Shown here: positions 1-7,901 of the stretch, piece after piece
How the letters are laid out: every line of letters starts with the position of its first letter
Position numbering within the stretch: the first letter of the stretch is position 1
Assembly (NCBI RefSeq): GCF_030817655.1
Contig: NZ_JAUSZM010000003.1
Location: forward strand, 3,410,001 to 3,474,000
Reading direction: 5' to 3'
Length of the DNA: 64,000 nt
DNA from: Streptomyces sp. V4I2
GTDB taxonomy: Bacteria > Actinomycetota > Actinomycetes > Streptomycetales > Streptomycetaceae
The notes under the pieces: generated by a model
Seen by the model: only the letters and a program-made list of their open reading frames with translations
The model's database searches: none
Told to the model about the DNA's origin: nothing
Made by a program: the position numbers and the translations under genes

Positions 1-198
1 GGGGCGGAGAAGTTCGGATTCGCTGCCCACGTCGAACACATCGGTTTCAGCTCATTGCAGGGGTTCATCCACCACGTCGACGGGTTGCTGGCCTACGCCC
101 AGGGAGTGGACACTGCATGGGCGCGTCCACTGACACGCCAGTGGGAAGACTTGCTGGCCGCCGAAGGCTTCTCCGTTCTGGAACGCCGCCGGTGGTGA
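1..198 (+). CDS. C-terminal end of a gene cut by the window edge
   Basis: Frame 1 is open from the first base to a TGA at 196-198 and gives 65 residues ending in LERRRW. The peptide has a plausible mix of charged and hydrophobic residues (for example HVEHIGF and WARPLTRQWEDLL), unlike the arginine- and proline-rich shadow frames around it. I do not recognise the family. The start lies outside the window, so neither full length nor domain content can be judged. The DNA directly downstream is degenerate, so this may be the tail of a decayed gene rather than a living one. Confidence 0.4.
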   Translation, partial: GAEKFGFAAHVEHIGFSSLQGFIHHVDGLLAYAQGVDTAWARPLTRQWEDLLAAEGFSVLERRRW

Positions 199-679
199 CG
201 GCTCTTTAACCCGTCTCCGGCAATCCCAGACCAACTGCTGCCAGCGTCGGTCGACGTCCGCTGTGGTCGCATCGGTGCCGGACTCTTGTCGGATGCCCAC
301 AACAAGGCTGACAGCGGACAGCAACTGCGCACGTCGCTCCGTGGCCACCGCCCCCTCTGCACGCTCGCTGCGCACGTGGCCACCCCTAGGCCACCCCTCG
401 CTCACGAAGCACCTCGGCGACCGTCAGGGAACGTCTGCCCTCTGGCCCAAAAAAGCAGTGCATCACCGAAGTTGAGGCCGAGCGCGACGATGTCCGGGCG
501 CAGCTCGCCGGCACACACACGTGCAGCGGTTCGCCGCCAACGCGACGAAACCCGCATTCATCCACTTCCGGGCCACCGCGAACACCGACAACCGGCTGAT
601 GAGCCAAGGCCATTCGTGTGCGGCACGTCCGCAGTCACCGACATGCCACACACGAACGCGCCGAACAGGAGCAGCGCCG
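199..679. other. no recognisable gene
   Basis: About 480 bases between the gene tail and the frameshifted gene. All long open frames here are low-complexity Arg/Pro/Ala shadows. No start with a Shine-Dalgarno sequence, no RNA fold and no transposon end was recognised. It reads as eroded accessory DNA. Confidence 0.5.
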
Positions 680-1444
680 ATGAACTACGCCACCGCCGTA
701 CACGAGACCGTCGCCGCTCTGCGCAGCGCCCGGGAACGGTGGGCCGAGCTGCTGCTCGCCATCGAGACCCCGCCCGCGGACGTCTGGCCACCGCGGCAGC
801 TCGCGCACACCCTGCGCGCCACCGACGACGAGCAACTACTCGTCGAGGACCGAGCCCCGCTCGTACTACGCGAGCACCCCGCCCCGGCCAACCTCGACGC
901 GCTCGACACTGGCCTCGCCATCGAGAGACAGGTATTCGCCCTCGCCGACACCCTCGCCGCCGCCGTCCAGCACCCCCGGCGCGACGACCCTCGACGGTGG
1001 CAGTTCCAGAACCCCGGCGCACAGACGCGCGGGACGCGGCCGGATCACGGGCGCACGGGCTGCACTTCACGTGCGTATGGGTCGAGGGACGTGTGCTCGA
1101 CGAGGACACCGAGCCCGAGCAGCAGCTCGACGGCACCCCCTCCGCACCGCCGTTCGCTCCCCTGCCCCCGCACTTGCTGCACGAGGCACGGCGTACCGCG
1201 CGGATCGCCGAGGGCCGACCGCTACGAACCCTCGGCCTCCACGCGCGCGCCACCCCTCTACCGAATCACCCGTGCCCGTACTGCGCCGACGAGCTCATCC
1301 TGCACACCGTCCTCGAGGAGGCCCCGACCGCCCGTGCCCGAGGACAAGCACGGCCGGCGCGTATGGAGGTGGGCCGATCTGTTGGCTCTGGTTGCCGCCC
1401 TCGGTTCCGAGGGGCGGCCCGGAACCGCGCGGCACGCAGTATGA
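680..1444 (+). pseudogene. frameshifted remnant of a conserved Streptomyces accessory protein
   Basis: Starting at ATG 680, the frame reads MNYATAVHETVAALRSA and continues as a well-formed helical protein (for example RQLAHTLRATDDEQ and LDTGLAIERQVFALADT) to about residue 115. The sense then moves to frame 1 near 1045-1055 (HGLHFTCVWVEGRVLDEDTE, then HPCPYC, a CxxC likely of a zinc ribbon) and returns to frame 2 near 1320-1350 (GRRVWRWADLLALVAAL), ending at the stop at 1442-1444. Two compensating frameshifts are needed for a single product of about 255 residues. Proteins of this layout occur in Streptomyces integrative elements and accessory islands (from memory). The function is unknown; the gene is probably dead. 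Confidence 0.6.
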
Positions 1445-1657
1445 CGACGTCGGCCCCGGGCATGGTCCGGGGCCGACCGGACTGCTCCTCAATGGTGCGC
1501 GGCTACGCACGGGACCCTTCCGGCACCGGTGGCAGCAGATACCTGCACATTGGTCACATATAGGTAACAAAAGGGTAAAGCAGGCCACTAGGCGAACTCC
1601 CTTGACTGCAAACTATCTTCAGAGTCAAAAACGAGGGCGGAATACAGGCTGAATTTA

Positions 1658-1676
1658 GTTAGTTAGACTAACTAAC
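1658..1676. promoter_or_regulatory. 19-bp perfect palindrome, candidate operator
   Basis: GTTAGTTAG, one A, then CTAACTAAC: two 9-bp arms around A1667. It lies in an AT-rich 200-bp stretch, 67 bp before the small ORF at 1744. Perfect short-spacer palindromes of this size are typical sites for dimeric MarR, GntR or TetR repressors. No cognate regulator is in the visible neighbourhood. Confidence 0.5.
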
Positions 1677-1743
1677 CTCTTCTGACCAAGCTCTGAAGCA
1701 ATAGCTGTCGACGAATGAAATAAAAAAGGGGAGGGCAATTCAG

Positions 1744-1893
1744 ATGCGCAAAAGCTGGATGCGAATCATTCGGGAAGCGCTGCAAAGTGGGGACGGGACA
1801 CTGCGCCTAGTGTTCCTCATGGGCGCAGGGGTCGCTTGCGGCGCGACGTTCGTCGGAGTGCTAGCCGTAGCGAGGCTCGTCGGACTGCTCTAG
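1744..1893 (+). CDS. 49-residue single-span membrane protein
   Basis: ATG at 1744 follows a strong purine-rich ribosome site (GGGGAGGG at 1728-1735). The product begins MRKSWMRIIREALQSGDGT, an amphipathic basic stretch, followed by about 25 hydrophobic residues (LVFLMGAGVACGATFVGVLAV and on), so it is a likely single-pass membrane peptide with the N terminus inside. Codon use is less GC-rich than in neighbouring genes, suggesting recent acquisition. The TAG stop at 1891-1893 lies inside the target site of the adjacent insertion element, so the element entered exactly at the end of this gene and left it intact. The function is not known; a palindrome upstream suggests repressor control. Confidence 0.55.
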   Translation: MRKSWMRIIREALQSGDGTLRLVFLMGAGVACGATFVGVLAVARLVGLL

Positions 1894-2843
1894 CTGTATT
1901 GCCCTGAGAGGTTGGGGACGCGGCTGGCGGGTGGTTGGCCTTTCAGCGCGGTGTGTCCGCGGTGGTGATTGTAGGTGTGCAGCCAGTCGGGGAACGCTTG
2001 GCGTCGTTCGGTCTCTGAGTGGTAGGGGCGGGCGTAGGCCCACTCGTCGAGCAGGGTGCGGTTGAAGCGTTCGACCTTCCCGTTGGTCTGCGGCCGGTAG
2101 GGCCGGGTGCGCTTGTGGGTGATCCCGGCTGCGGTGAGCAGGTCGCGCCAGTCTCGTGAGCGGTAGCAGGAGCCGTTGTCGGTCAGGACCCGTTCGACCG
2201 TGATGCCGGCCTGGGTGAAGAACGCCTGGGCACGGGTCCAGAAGCCGGTGGCGGTCTCCTTCTTCTCATCCGCGTGGATCTCGCTGTAGGCCAGTCGGGA
2301 GTGGTCGTCGACGGCGGTGTGGAGGTAGCTGTAGCCGGCGTTCGGGCGGTTCTTGCGTCCTGCTTGGCGGCCCAGCACTTTGTGTCCGCCGCCGTCGGGG
2401 ATGTTGCCGAGCTTCTTGATGTCGACGTGCACCAGCTCGCCGGGACGTTCACGTTCGTAGCGGCGTATGACGCGGCCGGTGGCCCGGTCCAGGTGGGTGA
2501 GGCGGGCCAGGCCGTAGCGGGTCAGCACACGGTGAACGGTCGAGGGCACCAGGTGCAGCAGGTGCGCGATGCGGGCCGGTCCCCAGCGGCGCAGGACACG
2601 GACCTTGATGATGCGCCGCTCGGTGCGGGTCGGCGTCCTGCGCGGGCTGGTACGCGGGCGGCTGGAGAGGTCGCTCATGCCTGCTTCGCCGAACGTCCGG
2701 TAGCGGTCGGCCCAGCGCTGGGCGGTGGTCGGCGAGACCTGGAAGCGTTCGGCAGCCCGGCGCAGGGGCCAGCCGTCCTCGACCACGCAACGGGCCAGGC
2801 GCAGTCGTCCGGTCTCGGTCAGGGGTGCATTACGGTGGGACAC
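1890..2843 (-). CDS. IS481-family DDE transposase
   Basis: 317 residues from GTG at 2843, chosen because VSHRNAPLTETGRLRL is the family's usual start; an in-frame ATG 36 bases upstream (2879) would add 12 residues. Residues 27-48 form a helix-turn-helix (RRAAERFQVSPTTAQRW), a second DNA-binding helical segment follows, and the integrase core spans about 135-260 with D141 (HVDIKKLG), D222 (LTDNGSCYRS) and E258 (KVERFNRT) as the DDE triad. The length is normal for the family. The last codon is completed, and the TAG stop supplied, by the flanking target duplication, because the element itself ends in frame at CAATACA. No frameshift is visible, so it is probably active. Confidence 0.9.
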   Translation of the reverse strand: MSHRNAPLTETGRLRLARCVVEDGWPLRRAAERFQVSPTTAQRWADRYRTFGEAGMSDLSSRPRTSPRRTPTRTERRIIKVRVLRRWGPARIAHLLHLVPSTVHRVLTRYGLARLTHLDRATGRVIRRYERERPGELVHVDIKKLGNIPDGGGHKVLGRQAGRKNRPNAGYSYLHTAVDDHSRLAYSEIHADEKKETATGFWTRAQAFFTQAGITVERVLTDNGSCYRSRDWRDLLTAAGITHKRTRPYRPQTNGKVERFNRTLLDEWAYARPYHSETERRQAFPDWLHTYNHHRGHTALKGQPPASRVPNLSGQYS

Positions 2844-2961
2844 GAGGGCCTTTCGGTCGGTGTCGACGTCGCAATCCACACCGAACTCGAAAGGCCCTCA
2901 CCTGTTCAAGATCCCTCAGCCGAGACCTGCCTCACCGTCCACAACCTCCCGGGACAGAACA
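1895..2961. mobile_element. complete IS481-family insertion sequence
   Basis: 1067-bp element. The left end begins TGTATTGCCCTGAGAGG; the right end, read inward on the minus strand, begins TGTTCTGTCCCGGGAGG. These are imperfect terminal inverted repeats of about 26 bp with roughly 20 matches. The flanks carry a direct repeat TCTAGC (1889-1894 and 2962-2967), the 6-bp target duplication. It fits the NCTAGN target described for IS481 of Bordetella pertussis. One transposase gene fills the element on the minus strand. Ends, duplication and open frame are all intact, so the insertion is recent. Confidence 0.9.
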
Positions 2962-2967
2962 TCTAGC

Positions 2968-3204
2968 CGGCGATCTTGCATCACCTGTGGTGCGGTAACA
3001 ACGTTATTTGCCCGTGACCTACGGGCGGCGCCTTGGCCGTGCGTCCCGCATCTTGCTCAAGAGGCGGGACGTGTCGAGCAGTTGCCTACCCCAAGAGCGG
3101 CCCCACGGCGCACGAGACATCGCCCGCTCCAACGTGATTGTCAGTGGTGGTGCCTAGCCTCGCGCTTTCGCGTGGGGTGACGTCTGGAGCTGAACAAGGA
3201 AGCC
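2968..3204. other. no recognisable gene right of the IS
   Basis: This stretch is the original continuation of the sequence interrupted by the IS481 element. Only shadow frames are seen. There is no clear promoter and no terminator fold. Confidence 0.4.
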
Positions 3205-3363
3205 ATGAGTGCCATTGACCTGGGACGACAGGCAAGATCAGGGTCCTCATTGCTGCCAGGAAGACTGCACTCCGCAGGTGAAGAGGCGTGGCGGGTCGTA
3301 CCCGCGTGGAAACGGTCTGCCGGAAGAGTCGGCGAACTGGCACGTGCGGTCAAAGCCGGCTAG
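3205..3363 (+). CDS. possible 52-residue hypothetical protein
   Basis: ATG 3205 follows an AAGGA-like ribosome site (3197-3201) and reads MSAIDLGRQARSGSSLLPG, ending in RAVKAG and TAG at 3361-3363. Its stop overlaps the stop of the convergent DUF1963 pseudogene by two bases. The composition is plausible, but no domain or family is recognised and it lies in a decaying region. It could equally be a chance frame. Confidence 0.25.
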   Translation: MSAIDLGRQARSGSSLLPGRLHSAGEEAWRVVPAWKRSAGRVGELARAVKAG

Positions 3364-3998
3364 CACTGCACGGTCAGCCGGACCTGGCCGAAGCGGTGGG
3401 CGGCGAGGTCCTCGGGGCGGATGAGCCAGTAAAGGGTGCCCACGTCGCCCCACTCCATCTTCGCGTCGCTGTCGCTGTCGAACTGGGCGAGCAGTACCCA
3501 TCGTTCGGCTTCCTGGTCCAGGGGTGGTCGCCCCACGCATGCCTGTTGCCGAGCGTCCCGTGCGCGATGTCGTACTCCACCGGGCCCTGGACGGGTACGG
3601 CGTGGCCGCCGATCTGGTGGCCGATGTGGGTGTGCAGGCGGGCGAAGGCACGGCGGAACGACTTGAGCTCGGCGGGGGTTTCACGGGGGTGGTCCGGCCA
3701 GGTCCGGCCGTCGCCGAGCAGGGCTTTCCTGGCCTGTGGCAGCCACAGGTCGGGGGCGCTCTGCTCCGTCTCGGCGGTGAGGTCCACGCGGAAACGCCCA
3801 GACCTGTTCGCGGACCTGGGCGCGGGCCCGGCGGTTCGCCGACATCCGAGCCGCCCTGAACGCCGGGCCACCTCTCCGTCGCTGGACGGCTTCGATCAAG
3901 TCGAGCGCTGCGAGCTGGACTTGTCCACGCCAAGCCCGCTCCTCGGCCGTCGGCCCACCGCCATCGGATACCTCATCGCTCCGCATAGCGCGCCCCAC
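3360..3998 (-). pseudogene. DUF1963 (YwqG-like) protein with two frameshifts
   Basis: The minus strand contains, in order but in different frames: an N-terminal part from ATG 3998 (EERAWRGQVQLAALDLIEAV and ARAQVREQVW), a middle part from about 3805 to 3510 (LHTHIGHQIGGHAVPVQGPV), and a C-terminal part from about 3510 to 3360 (EWGDVGTLYWLIRPEDLAAHRF then LTVQC and TAG). The GDVGTLYWLIRPEDL block and the GGHAVPVQGP block are characteristic of the DUF1963/YwqG family, whose biochemical role is not established. Two compensating shifts near 3805 and 3510 break the frame. It is either a decayed gene or a region with sequence errors. Confidence 0.75.
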
Positions 3999-4149
3999 CT
4001 CAGGCCGTCACGCCTCTCCACGGTTAAAGATCTGTACCCCTTCGCGGATTGGACGCGTCGGTCAATACGAGAAGACGAATTCGACCGAAATGCGACCCGG
4101 AGGGTTTGCTCAACTGCAAAACATAGCTCTGACATGAGGAAATAAAGAG

Positions 4150-4565
4150 CGGCAGACGAGTCGGGCTGTACGCCGGGTTCTGTCGCCCGACCGCCTCGCG
4201 GCGGCCGGGGAGACGGCCATCCATCTAGGGCCGGCGTTGCCGCCGGCCTCGTGCGGTCTACCCGCGGACTCGGGCGGGCAGCCCTCGAACGTCCGCGCAG
4301 AGTCGCTTTTTAGGGCGGCTCCTTTTGACCTTGCTCCGGGTGGGGTTTACCTAGCTGCCCAGGTCACCCTGGGCACTGGTGGTCTCTTACACCACCGTTT
4401 CACCCTTACCCAGCGCCGGAGCGCTGGGCGGTTTGTTTTCTGTGGCACTTTCCCGCGGGTCACCCCGGGTGGCCGTTAGCCATCACCCTGCCCTGTGGAG
4501 CCCGGACGTTCCTCGGGAAGGCCCCTGAGGGACTTCACGCGGCCGTCCGCCCGGCTCGTCTGCCG
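4150..4565 (-). ncRNA. rnpB: RNase P RNA, bacterial class A
   Basis: Catalytic RNA of RNase P, which matures tRNA 5' ends. The minus strand begins with CGGCAGACGAG (4555-4565) and ends with CTCGTCTGCCG (4150-4160), the two sides of the closing helix P1. Inside are the conserved 5' core GAGGAACGTCCGGGCTCCAC, the GGGTAAGGGTGAAACGGTG block, the AGGTAAACCCCACC block, and the 3' GGCGTACAGCCCGACTC segment. At about 416 nt it is normal for Streptomyces. It is followed on the same strand by the DUF1963 remnant and preceded by the EamA exporter gene, 12 bp away. Confidence 0.95.
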
Positions 4566-4576
4566 TGTGGACCATG

Positions 4577-5545
4577 TTACCGGGCGCGGGCCTCGCCTCT
4601 GTCCGGCTGGGGGTCCGGCCCGCGGCGGAGTCGCTGTGCGAGGCCGCGTCGACCTGGGTGACGCAGCACCGGGCCGGTGGACGCCCCCGGACCAGACGAC
4701 GTCGCCAGCACCGACCCCGCCAAGATCAGCGTGAACGCCGCCACGATGCCCGCCGTCAGCCGTTCGTCCAGGAAGATCGCGCCCGCTGCCACCGCGACCG
4801 CCGGATTGACGTACGTGAAGACCGTCGCGCGGGTCGGGCCGACCTCCTTGATCAGCTCCAGGAAGGCCACGAAGGCGACCGCGGTGCAGACCATGCCCAG
4901 GGTGGCCAGCGCGGCCAGGACCGAGGGGGAGGGCATCGTCGACGGCCAGGTCACCGCCGCCGCCGGGGCGTAGACCAGGGCCGCGAGGGCCAGACAGGGG
5001 GCGATGAGCTGGAGGGTCGGGACGTCCTTCAGGTAGCGCGCGGCGATCAGGGGGGCGGTCGCGTAGCCGATCACCGTCACCAGGACCTCCGCGAGGGAGC
5101 GGGCGTCGCCGCCGGTCAGGTGCGGGACCGTGAGGACTCCGACGCCGGTCAAGCCCAGGCCGAGGCCGATTGCCCGCCTTACCCCCAGCCTCTCCGTGTC
5201 TCCGAAGAAGCGGGCCAGGGCCACCCCCACGATCGGGACGCCGGCGATCAGCAGGCCCGCTGTCGAGCTGGACAGGTGGCGTTCCGCGTCGGTCAGGGTC
5301 CACCAGGGGCCGATGATCTCGATGCACGCGAAGGCCAGCATCGGGCGCCAGTGGGTCCGGACGGTGGTGGGCAGGCCGCCCTGTCGTATCGCGAAGGGCA
5401 GGAGCAGGGCCGCGCCCAGCGCGCAACGCGTGAACACCACCATCGACGGGGACAGCGGGGCATCCACCGCCACCTTGATCATCAGGTAGGGGATGCCCCA
5501 GACCACTCCCATCAGGGAGAACAGAAACCAGCCGCGTGCAGTCAT
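4577..5545 (-). CDS. EamA/DMT-family exporter
   Basis: 322 residues with about ten hydrophobic segments, arranged as two EamA repeats of roughly 140 residues (first repeat begins MTARGWFLFSLMGVVWGIPY with the typical WG motif; second begins near LAEVLVTVIGYATAPLIAAR). The C-terminal repeat carries the usual YVNPAVAVAAG block and is followed by a 40-residue charged cytosolic tail. DMT exporters move amino acids, nucleosides or drugs; the substrate cannot be told from sequence. The gene lies 18 bp after an AraC-type regulator on the same strand and is presumably co-transcribed with it, a common pairing in which the regulator responds to the exported compound. Confidence 0.9.
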   Translation of the reverse strand: MTARGWFLFSLMGVVWGIPYLMIKVAVDAPLSPSMVVFTRCALGAALLLPFAIRQGGLPTTVRTHWRPMLAFACIEIIGPWWTLTDAERHLSSSTAGLLIAGVPIVGVALARFFGDTERLGVRRAIGLGLGLTGVGVLTVPHLTGGDARSLAEVLVTVIGYATAPLIAARYLKDVPTLQLIAPCLALAALVYAPAAAVTWPSTMPSPSVLAALATLGMVCTAVAFVAFLELIKEVGPTRATVFTYVNPAVAVAAGAIFLDERLTAGIVAAFTLILAGSVLATSSGPGASTGPVLRHPGRRGLAQRLRRGPDPQPDRGEARAR

Positions 5546-5563
5546 GCGGCCATGTTCGCCAGG

Positions 5564-6403
5564 TCAGCGGCGGCCGTCTTGAACGCTGTTGCGGTACGCC
5601 GCCGGGGTCACGCCCAGTACACGCCGGAACCAGCGGGTGAGGTGGGCCTGGTCCGCGAAGCCCACCAGGTTCGCGACCTCGGCCGGCTTCAGGCCGGAGT
5701 CCAGTAGTCCGCGGGCCCGGTGTACCCGGTGCTGCGCCAGCCAGGCGTACGGGGGCATCCCCATCGCCGTACGGAAGGCTCGGAGGAGTTGGTAGCGGGA
5801 CAAGCCCTGCTCGGCGGCGAGCAGAGCGAGGGAGGGGGGTTCCAGGAGCTCGTCGGCCAGGCGGTCCCGTACGGCGTGGGCGATGTGCGCGGCGCCTGGG
5901 AGCGCGTCGTCAGAAGCGCGGGACGTGGAGTGGCGGCGGGCCAGTGCCGTGAGCAGCCAGGGGAGGCGGGACTCGGTCTCCAACGGGTCGGGGCAGACGC
6001 TCAGTTCGGTGTGGGCGCGGCTGAGGGCGGTGGCCAGTTCGGGGTCGTCGAGGAGGGGCTCGCGGAAGTACGGGAGGCCGTCGCCGAGGGTGCCTTCGGT
6101 GAGGAGGGAGGGGTCGGGGTACAGGGCGCGGTAGGCGTAGCCGTCGGACGCGGCGGGGCGGCCTGTGTGCATTTCGCCGGGGGCCAGTACGACGATCGAG
6201 CCCGGGCCGGGGCGGAGGTGGTCGCCGCGGTAGTCGATGACCTCGGAGCCGTCGACGCAGATGCCGATGCTGAACTGCTCGTGCGTGTGCGAGGCGTAGA
6301 CGTGGCGGTCGAAGCGGGCGGTGAGCAGGTCGAGGGGAGGGCCGCAGCGGCCTAGGCGTGCCCTGGTCCATCGTGCCTGCTCCACGCGTCGCCCCCTTAC
6401 CAT
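5564..6403 (-). CDS. AraC-family transcriptional regulator with cupin sensor
   Basis: 279 residues. The N-terminal cupin-type sensing domain (about 20-120) contains HVYASHTHEQFSIGICVDG and LAPGEMHTGRP, typical of AraC_binding domains. The C-terminal double helix-turn-helix (about 180-275) has SLALLAAEQGLSRYQLLRAF and the hallmark LVGFADQAHLTRWFRRVLG followed by TPAAYR. It is a DNA-binding activator or repressor, likely acting on its own operon including the EamA exporter just downstream. Start ATG 6403; an internal start is possible because the first 15 residues are arginine-rich. The effector is unknown. Confidence 0.9.
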   Translation of the reverse strand: MVRGRRVEQARWTRARLGRCGPPLDLLTARFDRHVYASHTHEQFSIGICVDGSEVIDYRGDHLRPGPGSIVVLAPGEMHTGRPAASDGYAYRALYPDPSLLTEGTLGDGLPYFREPLLDDPELATALSRAHTELSVCPDPLETESRLPWLLTALARRHSTSRASDDALPGAAHIAHAVRDRLADELLEPPSLALLAAEQGLSRYQLLRAFRTAMGMPPYAWLAQHRVHRARGLLDSGLKPAEVANLVGFADQAHLTRWFRRVLGVTPAAYRNSVQDGRR

Positions 6404-6445
6404 GCGTCGCCCCTGCCGTCGTCCTGTGGTGGAACGCCGGAGAGC

Positions 6446-7033
6446 TCAGAGAAAGTCCGACGTGTCCAGGTCGAAGGCGAAGGGTTCCGGGAGGGTGAGC
6501 GGCTTGCCAAAGGCGGCGGCGCAGACCTCCCGGTAGTCGCCCGACGCCGGGTCACTGAACAGTGTGGTCCACGAGGCCTCGCGGTCAACCAGCAGGTAGA
6601 GGGGGATGCCAGCGCGGGCGTAGCAGCGGCGTTTGGTCTCGCGGTCGGTCTGCGGTTTGAAGGACGTCACCTCAGACGTCACCTCCAGCACCAGGGCGAC
6701 TCCTTCACAAGGCATCCAGGGATCGGTTCCTCGGTACAGCTGCAGCTCCTTCGAGGCGAACGTGCCGTCCGGGATCACGTGATCCGGCGGGCAGCCGTCC
6801 GCACTCTGCAACAGCAGGCCCTTGTTTGCCGAGAACTCCATGTCGGCTGGGGATCTCCGATACACCTGGCGCACGGTCCGGCTGATGCAGTGCTCGTGGT
6901 GCCCGTCCGGCACCAGGGTCATGACGAACTCTCCCTCGATGAGTTCCGCTCGAAGGCCCTCGGGGGTGTCCAGGTCGACGAACCAGTCCAGCAGGAGCTT
7001 CCGTGTGATCGGATCCAGTGACATGGCATCCAT
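6446..7033 (-). CDS. Uma2-family (DUF820) endonuclease-fold protein
   Basis: 195 residues from ATG 7033 (ATG 7024 gives the common MSLDPITRKLLLDW start; the longer open frame to 7183 would run into the divergent merR gene). The family has a PD-(D/E)XK nuclease fold: here AELIEGEFVM (Glu), DHVIPDGTF (Asp), and VALVLEVTSEVTSFKPQTDRE with the E-x-x-S pattern followed by K, and YARAGIPLYLLVDRE. Streptomyces carry dozens of these genes with no established substrate. It stands alone, divergent from merR across about 110 bp. Good family match, unknown role. Confidence 0.85.
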   Translation of the reverse strand: MDAMSLDPITRKLLLDWFVDLDTPEGLRAELIEGEFVMTLVPDGHHEHCISRTVRQVYRRSPADMEFSANKGLLLQSADGCPPDHVIPDGTFASKELQLYRGTDPWMPCEGVALVLEVTSEVTSFKPQTDRETKRRCYARAGIPLYLLVDREASWTTLFSDPASGDYREVCAAAFGKPLTLPEPFAFDLDTSDFL

Positions 7034-7145
7034 GCAATGCCGGTTCAGTAGCTCACCGGAACGGAACTGCGGAAGATCACCGGTTCGGGAAAGTGCCGGC
7101 CCGCGTCCTTGACCCTGCCGCGACGTCAGCGTTTGTACTGGTCCC

Positions 7146-7901
7146 ATGCGGATCGGAGAACTCGCCGCGGCCGTGGGTGTCACGACACGGACCGTGCGGC
7201 ACTACCACCACCTGGGGCTGCTGCCGGAGCCCGAGCGGCTCGGCAACGGCTACCGGGACTACACGCTGCGGCATGCCGTCGTGCTCGCCCGGATCCGGCG
7301 GCTGACCGAGTTGGGGCTGGGGCTCGCGGAGGTGCGGGACGCGCTTGCCGAGGACGCCGGGAAGGATCTCGTCGAGGTGCTCACCGAGCTCGACGAGGAT
7401 CTCGCCCGGCAGGAGGCGGCGATCCGGGAGCAGCGTGCCCGGCTGCGCGGGCTCATCCAGCAGGGCTCGCTGCCTGCCGAGGGGCCCGTCTCGCCCGAGC
7501 TCGCCGCGCTGTTCAGCGAGGTGGGGGACGTCTCCGACTCGCCCATGGCGGCCAAGGACCGCGAGATCCTCGCGCTGATCGACACTTCGGCGACGCCGGA
7601 GGCCCGGGAGCAGCTGATCGGACTGTTGGGCAGCACCTTCACCACCCCTGGGGGCGTGGAGCGGGCCCGTGCCGCCTACGCGCTGCTCGACGCGCTCGCC
7701 GACGCCGACCCGTCCGACCCTCGCGTGGACGAGGCCGCCCACGCCATCGCCGACTGTCTGCCCGCCGAGTTGCTGCCGGAGGCCGCCGACATCGATCACG
7801 ACGGCAGTTTCCTCCGCGCCTTCTACGCGGACTTCGCGCCCGCGCAGGCCGAGGCGATCCGCCGGACCTTGAAGATCCTGACCGAGGGCAGGGACCGATG
7901 A
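7146..7901 (+). CDS. MerR-family transcriptional regulator
   Basis: 251 residues. The N-terminal winged helix (1-70) has the canonical MRIGELAAAVGVTTRTVRHY and GLLPEPERLGNGYRDY; a dimerising coiled coil follows (about 80-120, with LVEVLTELDEDLARQEAAIREQ). The long C-terminal domain (about 130-250) is of the effector-binding type without obvious metal-binding cysteines, so a small molecule is more likely than a metal. It overlaps the next gene by four bases (ATGA), so the membrane protein downstream is probably its co-expressed target. Promoter sites would lie in the 110-bp divergent gap with the Uma2 gene. Confidence 0.9.
   Translation: MRIGELAAAVGVTTRTVRHYHHLGLLPEPERLGNGYRDYTLRHAVVLARIRRLTELGLGLAEVRDALAEDAGKDLVEVLTELDEDLARQEAAIREQRARLRGLIQQGSLPAEGPVSPELAALFSEVGDVSDSPMAAKDREILALIDTSATPEAREQLIGLLGSTFTTPGGVERARAAYALLDALADADPSDPRVDEAAHAIADCLPAELLPEAADIDHDGSFLRAFYADFAPAQAEAIRRTLKILTEGRDR

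Noticed and set aside
286..1563. 425-residue plus-strand open frame
   Set aside because: Only the central part has protein character; the rest is an Arg/Pro-rich shadow. Treated as one segment of the frameshifted gene at 680-1444.
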